NCBI GenBank assembly: GCA_029267975.1
Contig: JAJUHH010000105.1
Coordinates: 1 to 8,615, forward strand
Direction of reading: 5' to 3'
Length of the DNA stretch: 8,615 nt
Source of the DNA: Clostridiales bacterium
GTDB lineage: Bacteria > Bacillota > Clostridia > Lachnospirales > Lachnospiraceae
In this document: positions 4,980-8,615 of the stretch, one piece after another
Position numbering within the stretch: position 1 is the first letter of the stretch
How the letters are laid out: every line of letters starts with the position of its first letter
Made by a program: the position numbers and the translations under genes
Notes under the pieces: model-generated
Seen by the model: only the letters and a program-made list of their open reading frames with translations
The model's database searches: none
Told to the model about the DNA's origin: nothing

Positions 4980-7859
4980 TTACAACTTCTTATCCTGTAT
5001 CCGCACCATAACCGTTTCTTTTGCTGCGATGGGTACCTTAACCTGCTTGCCTGAAGTACTTAAGCTCTTTATCACATTTCCGCTAACGCCAATCAGTTCA
5101 GCCTTTACAATCTCCTTGCTAAGTTCCAGGCTAACGGTGGTATCAAGGCCAGCTATTTCTGAGATACGAACGACCAAATCACCTTCCAGTCGATAAATTC
5201 CTGACACTACCCCTGTGCCTGCCTCTAATGCAAGAAGTTGACCTTCTGCCGGTAAATTACCCTTATGTACACTTCCTGACTGATAAAGGAGTTTATGATT
5301 CACTTGGAAGATTACATTGTGTAAGGTAAGGGGGTTATAGTCCTCCACTCCCACATGTAGGGTAATAGGATGAATGCCTCTCTCCGGGTAAGGATCAGGA
5401 TTGGTGGTTGCATTAATCAAAGTACAACTTAAACCTTCCTCACTTCCGCGGTAACCATATTTACAATCTGCTGCCAAGAACACGACCCGATTGGTAACTT
5501 CATTGATTGCCGCTCCATATTGAAGTGCAGGTACATCCAGCTGCATGCCTTTACGAACCTGTACTCCGCCTGGTACATCATACAAGAACTTTTCACCATC
5601 TATGATTGGCAGGTGATATAGCAGCACCGGAACAGGTTCCTGATTGCGACTTACTTCATGCCAGTCAATTTCCAGATGAATGGACAGAGCCTTTGCTCCT
5701 TCCTCCAGATATATTTCTGACTTGACTGAGGAATTCTTTACTGTCTGTTCCATGGTAAAGCCCTGTCGCAAAGTTCCTTTTTCCTCTGTGATTTTTAGCG
5801 TCTGAAAGCAATCTGACTGAATATCTGTATATCTTCCTATAGTCCAGGCACTTGAGCTGCTGCGCTCTGTGGTTAGATAACGAAGTCCTCCTCTTTCACC
5901 GGCTCTTAGGCGTTCTAAGCCTGTTTTCTTATCTATCAGAGATAGTAATGCTCCATTCTTAAAGTCAAACTCAGCCCGCAGATACTCATTCTCTAAGATC
6001 ATGTTTTGGGAAGGCTTGTGTGTCCGCTCCGAAGGTTGCAAGTAGATTTCATATTCTTCCGGGTCCTTTTGATCAAGTACAATGGTAGTATATCCCAGCG
6101 CAGGGGTCGATACCTTAACCAACACTCTAAAATACTTATGATCCCAATAAGTCTTCATTCTGCTGTCAAGTAACTGGAAGGGTATCTCCTTCCCACTGAA
6201 GTCTCTCATTGTAAGGTAGCGCAGATCACCTGTCCAATCCCAAACCGTCAGCATACAGGCTTCCTCTCTGGCTGCTGCTGTTACATTAAATACATGAAAA
6301 ATTCTTGTGATGCCTGCTCCATGCTCCGGTACAGGCACTCCTTGTAAGTAGTTCAGTCCGTAGCCTGCACCGGCTCCTTCGGACTGGGACTGAGATTTTC
6401 TCTGAACAGGTAACAACTCCTCCTTCATCCTGATACCGGAGGTATCTATGTCAGCACTGATTGCCTGCATGGCAAATGCTGCCCTTGTTCCTGCCACTGC
6501 GATGGAATGGGAGAATAAGCCCATAGCATGTTCCCTTGTTTCCTGAACACAAGATCCTGTGAGGATATCATGAAAATGCGTAAACAGAACATTCTGCCAT
6601 GCAGATTCATATTGCTTCTCCTGATAAGAGCTAAGAGACCTATTGCTTGCAAGGGCATCCAAGGCTTGTGCATCATAAAGACCAGCCTCTGCCCGGCGAT
6701 TGCCCAGCTTCAGTCTGCTCTGGGTGGTATAGCAGCCAGGGAAGATCATGTTGAGTTCATGATCGACTACAGGAACTTTGTCCCGAACTGCCTCCGCAGC
6801 ATGGAAATAATCATGGAAGCTGCCGAAGCGCAGCTTAGGGAATACAGGCCATTCCATCATTTCCAGTGCCCGTTCGATATCCCTGCGTGTGGGGCCGCCG
6901 CCATGATCTCCTACTCCATATACCACAAGACCGGTCTTTAATCCACCGGAACGTTTGGCAACGTCGATGATCCCTATTCCGGGCAGTGGTGTAATACCGC
7001 TGTTATACCAATATTGCTCCCGATAATTGAGTACTTCCTTGCCGGAAGGGGAACGCCAGCGATAGAGTGCATAATCCCCATCCAAAGCTCTGCAGTGGTA
7101 GTAATATTTGATTCCACCCAACTGATCCAGCTCAGGCAAATGTGCAGAGTGTCCAAAAGTGTCCGGAGAAAAATCAATATCCAGAGAATCCGGGTCCAGC
7201 TCCCAATGTTCTTTTAAGTATTTCTTTGTATAATAAATGTGATTTAAAAGGGATTCTGCAGAGGGCATATTTTTATCTGTTTCTACCCAGGCGGAAGCGG
7301 TAACCTCCCATCTGCCCTCCTTAATCCTTTGTTTTATCTTCTCCTTTAATTCAGGGGCATAGTCTTCAATGATCTTATACACGGATGCCTGTGACTGTGA
7401 AAAGTGAAAGTCCGGATACTCCTCCATTAGCTTTAACATCGTCTGAAAGGTTGCGATTGTAGCTGCAACCGTCTCCTGCCAGCCCCACATCCAGTTCATA
7501 TCAATATGAGCATGGGCTGCTAAAATCAATTCATACTCCTTTGCAGCCGGCGTAATGGGGGATAGCATTTCCTCCGCCAGCTGACAGGAGCGATTGGTTA
7601 AGACGCCTTCCGTTTCCATCTGTTTTAACAGGTAATCAAGGGCCTGATTAAGGATATCATCATATTTTCCTTCCAGCTCCTTAGATAAGCGAATTGAGAA
7701 TTCTAATTCCGCCAAAATTCTTCGGTTCCATTCATTTGGCATAGTAATCCCATAAAACTCTTCCTGAGGCTGTCCAAAGGTCTCTTCATAGTTGTACCTT
7801 TCCCTGTTGCCTCCTACCTGCCTTTTTAATCTTGTGTATTTTGCTGCAAGCTCCTTCAT
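4980..7859 (-). CDS. Alpha-mannosidase, glycoside hydrolase family 38
   Basis: Intracellular exo-acting alpha-mannosidase of 959 residues that would release mannose from mannosides or glycan fragments by a zinc-dependent retaining mechanism. Layout: a helical N-terminal region (1-108), the GH38 catalytic barrel (about 110-370), a three-helix middle domain (about 372-470) and C-terminal beta-sandwich domains (about 515-959). Active-site residues recognised by the family pattern: AHAHIDMNW with zinc ligands His118 and Asp120, FSPDTFGHS with nucleophile Asp233, and FTHFHDILTGS with zinc ligand His430 and adjacent Asp431. GVGDHGGGPTRRD (315-327) and the CYTTQSRLKLGNRRAE segment (376-391) are further conserved parts. 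There is no signal peptide or membrane segment. A short Gly/Ser/Gln-rich stretch at about 488-501 looks like a flexible linker. Start chosen: ATG at 7859, preceded by AAGGAGG; an ATG six codons upstream (7877) overlaps that site and has no Shine-Dalgarno of its own. The gene converges on livF and follows the partial gene at the right edge by 82 nt, perhaps in one carbohydrate operon. Substrate linkage cannot be told from sequence. Confidence 0.95.
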   Translation of the reverse strand: MKELAAKYTRLKRQVGGNRERYNYEETFGQPQEEFYGITMPNEWNRRILAELEFSIRLSKELEGKYDDILNQALDYLLKQMETEGVLTNRSCQLAEEMLSPITPAAKEYELILAAHAHIDMNWMWGWQETVAATIATFQTMLKLMEEYPDFHFSQSQASVYKIIEDYAPELKEKIKQRIKEGRWEVTASAWVETDKNMPSAESLLNHIYYTKKYLKEHWELDPDSLDIDFSPDTFGHSAHLPELDQLGGIKYYYHCRALDGDYALYRWRSPSGKEVLNYREQYWYNSGITPLPGIGIIDVAKRSGGLKTGLVVYGVGDHGGGPTRRDIERALEMMEWPVFPKLRFGSFHDYFHAAEAVRDKVPVVDHELNMIFPGCYTTQSRLKLGNRRAEAGLYDAQALDALASNRSLSSYQEKQYESAWQNVLFTHFHDILTGSCVQETREHAMGLFSHSIAVAGTRAAFAMQAISADIDTSGIRMKEELLPVQRKSQSQSEGAGAGYGLNYLQGVPVPEHGAGITRIFHVFNVTAAAREEACMLTVWDWTGDLRYLTMRDFSGKEIPFQLLDSRMKTYWDHKYFRVLVKVSTPALGYTTIVLDQKDPEEYEIYLQPSERTHKPSQNMILENEYLRAEFDFKNGALLSLIDKKTGLERLRAGERGGLRYLTTERSSSSAWTIGRYTDIQSDCFQTLKITEEKGTLRQGFTMEQTVKNSSVKSEIYLEEGAKALSIHLEIDWHEVSRNQEPVPVLLYHLPIIDGEKFLYDVPGGVQVRKGMQLDVPALQYGAAINEVTNRVVFLAADCKYGYRGSEEGLSCTLINATTNPDPYPERGIHPITLHVGVEDYNPLTLHNVIFQVNHKLLYQSGSVHKGNLPAEGQLLALEAGTGVVSGIYRLEGDLVVRISEIAGLDTTVSLELSKEIVKAELIGVSGNVIKSLSTSGKQVKVPIAAKETVMVRIQDKKL

Positions 7860-7863
7860 AGCT

Positions 7864-7870
7864 CCTCCTT
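7864..7870 (-). promoter_or_regulatory. Ribosome binding site deciding the alpha-mannosidase start
   Basis: On the minus strand AAGGAGG is followed by AGCT and then ATG (7859-7857). This is a very strong Shine-Dalgarno sequence with a short 4-nt gap. The alternative in-frame ATG at 7877 directly precedes it and has an AT-rich leader without a binding site. The downstream ATG is therefore preferred. Confidence 0.7.
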
Positions 7871-7941
7871 CATGCATTAAGAAAATATATTTATTTTCTA
7901 TCCTAATACTAGCACCATAGCTTCCATTTTTCCAAGCTAAT

Positions 7942-8615
7942 TTATATAAATTTTCCTTTTAGGAATACAGTCTGATTGCAGCTATCATAAGACAATAGGA
8001 TAGTGCGGGTGCTTTCATCCCAGGTAAAGTCGACCTTGACCTGATTGCCATCCTGATCTTTCGCTTTAAGCTCTGCCACTGCTTTGGGCAAGCGAATTCT
8101 CAGATGGGAACGGATACCATCTGCTCCCTTCACTTCCATCGTAAAGCCAGAACCATCCTCCTCTGCTTCCAGGGAATAAACTCTGGAGGAGCAGCCGATG
8201 ACACGCCAGTCTACCCCTTCAATCCTGGCAAAATCAAAAAGAATCGTATTTTCGTCTGCGCCGATACTTTTCTCAGTGATGATTGCATAATCATTTTCAA
8301 GCATATCTGCATATAATCCCTGAAAGGTCTGAACTTTATCCCGGAATTCCATAGCTCCTTCATCCATCACTGCTGAAATAATATATGGTCCTCTGCGCAT
8401 CGTAAGATGATTGCTAAACTCCCAGTCACTTCCACCTTCTATTAATAGCTCTTTTACACGGGTACGATACTCCCTTGCCATACCTGCTGTGGCGCAAAGC
8501 ATGGCAGGTGCAATATTCCAGACCATCACACGTCCCTTTCCCACCGGTATGATGCCATCCTCCGGTCTTAGCGGAAGTCCCAGCATCTCAAATAAATGCT
8601 CTGAAGGATTTTGAT
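7942..8615 (-). CDS. C-terminal fragment of an unrecognised beta-rich protein, possibly carbohydrate-related
   Basis: The frame is open from the right edge of the window to a TAA at 7942-7944, so only the last 223 or so codons are seen; the ATG at 8586 is very likely internal, because the frame continues upstream as NPSEHLFE. I cannot assign a family with certainty. Visible features: a GKGRVMVWNIAPAML strand pattern near the start, a middle part with RRGPYIISAVMDE followed by a beta-rich segment, and an end with WDESTRTILLSYD and VFLKGKFI, all suggesting successive beta-sandwich strands. There are no membrane segments and no obvious catalytic motif in this part. The pattern resembles C-terminal beta domains of large glycoside hydrolases, and the gene lies 82 nt upstream of a GH38 mannosidase on the same strand, so a role in glycan breakdown is plausible but inferred. 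The gap to the mannosidase is AT-rich, with no convincing promoter or terminator. Confidence 0.7.
   Translation of the reverse strand, partial: QNPSEHLFEMLGLPLRPEDGIIPVGKGRVMVWNIAPAMLCATAGMAREYRTRVKELLIEGGSDWEFSNHLTMRRGPYIISAVMDEGAMEFRDKVQTFQGLYADMLENDYAIITEKSIGADENTILFDFARIEGVDWRVIGCSSRVYSLEAEEDGSGFTMEVKGADGIRSHLRIRLPKAVAELKAKDQDGNQVKVDFTWDESTRTILLSYDSCNQTVFLKGKFI

Noticed and set aside
6528..6941. 137-codon open frame on the plus strand
   Set aside because: It lies wholly antisense within the GH38 coding region, has no plausible ribosome binding site or family resemblance, and the opposite strand carries clear catalytic motifs.
7871..7917. Possible minus-strand promoter for the mannosidase in the AT-rich gap
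   Set aside because: TATATT- and TAAATA-like -10 boxes occur, but no acceptable -35 is found at the right distance; AT-richness alone is not enough.
7918..7939. Small hairpin TAGCTT/AAGCTA between the partial gene and the mannosidase gene
   Set aside because: Only 6 bp with a 10-nt loop and no T-run after it on the minus strand; too weak to call a terminator.

Overview
The window reads as chromosomal DNA of a Gram-positive anaerobe of the Clostridia, most likely Lachnospiraceae-like. That placement is an inference from the strong AGGAGG-type ribosome binding sites, the compact operon style and the look of the proteins; there is no rRNA or other taxonomic marker here.

Left part (1-4783, plus strand): a nearly complete branched-chain amino acid (LIV/HAAT-type) ABC transporter operon in the order binding protein - LivH - LivM - LivG - LivF. 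The binding protein is cut by the left edge and lacks its signal peptide. A perfect 12-bp stem-loop followed by T residues lies between the binding-protein gene and livH. It is well placed to stop part of the transcription and leave the binding protein in excess over the membrane complex. livH and livM are 16 nt apart, livM and livG overlap by 11 nt, and livG and livF overlap by 14 nt, so the four membrane and ATPase subunits are probably translationally coupled. The proteins would form an importer: the extracytoplasmic binding protein delivers ligand to the LivH/LivM channel, which is powered by the LivG/LivF ATPases.

Middle (4784-4979): the intergenic gap between the convergent livF and mannosidase genes. 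Most of it is a 108-nt imperfect palindrome (4833-4940) ending in an AT-rich stretch. It probably terminates the liv transcript, but it is much longer than an ordinary terminator and could be a small repeat element.

Right part (4980-8615, minus strand): a complete 959-residue GH38 alpha-mannosidase without a signal peptide. Upstream of it by 82 nt, in the same direction, is the C-terminal end of an unrecognised beta-rich protein that runs off the right edge. The pair looks like the end of a carbohydrate-use gene cluster with intracellular mannoside breakdown.

I found no mobile-element genes, CRISPR array, tRNA or rRNA. Overall this is ordinary metabolic and transport content; the non-coding hairpins, a LivG insertion and the unidentified right-edge protein are the points worth a second look.
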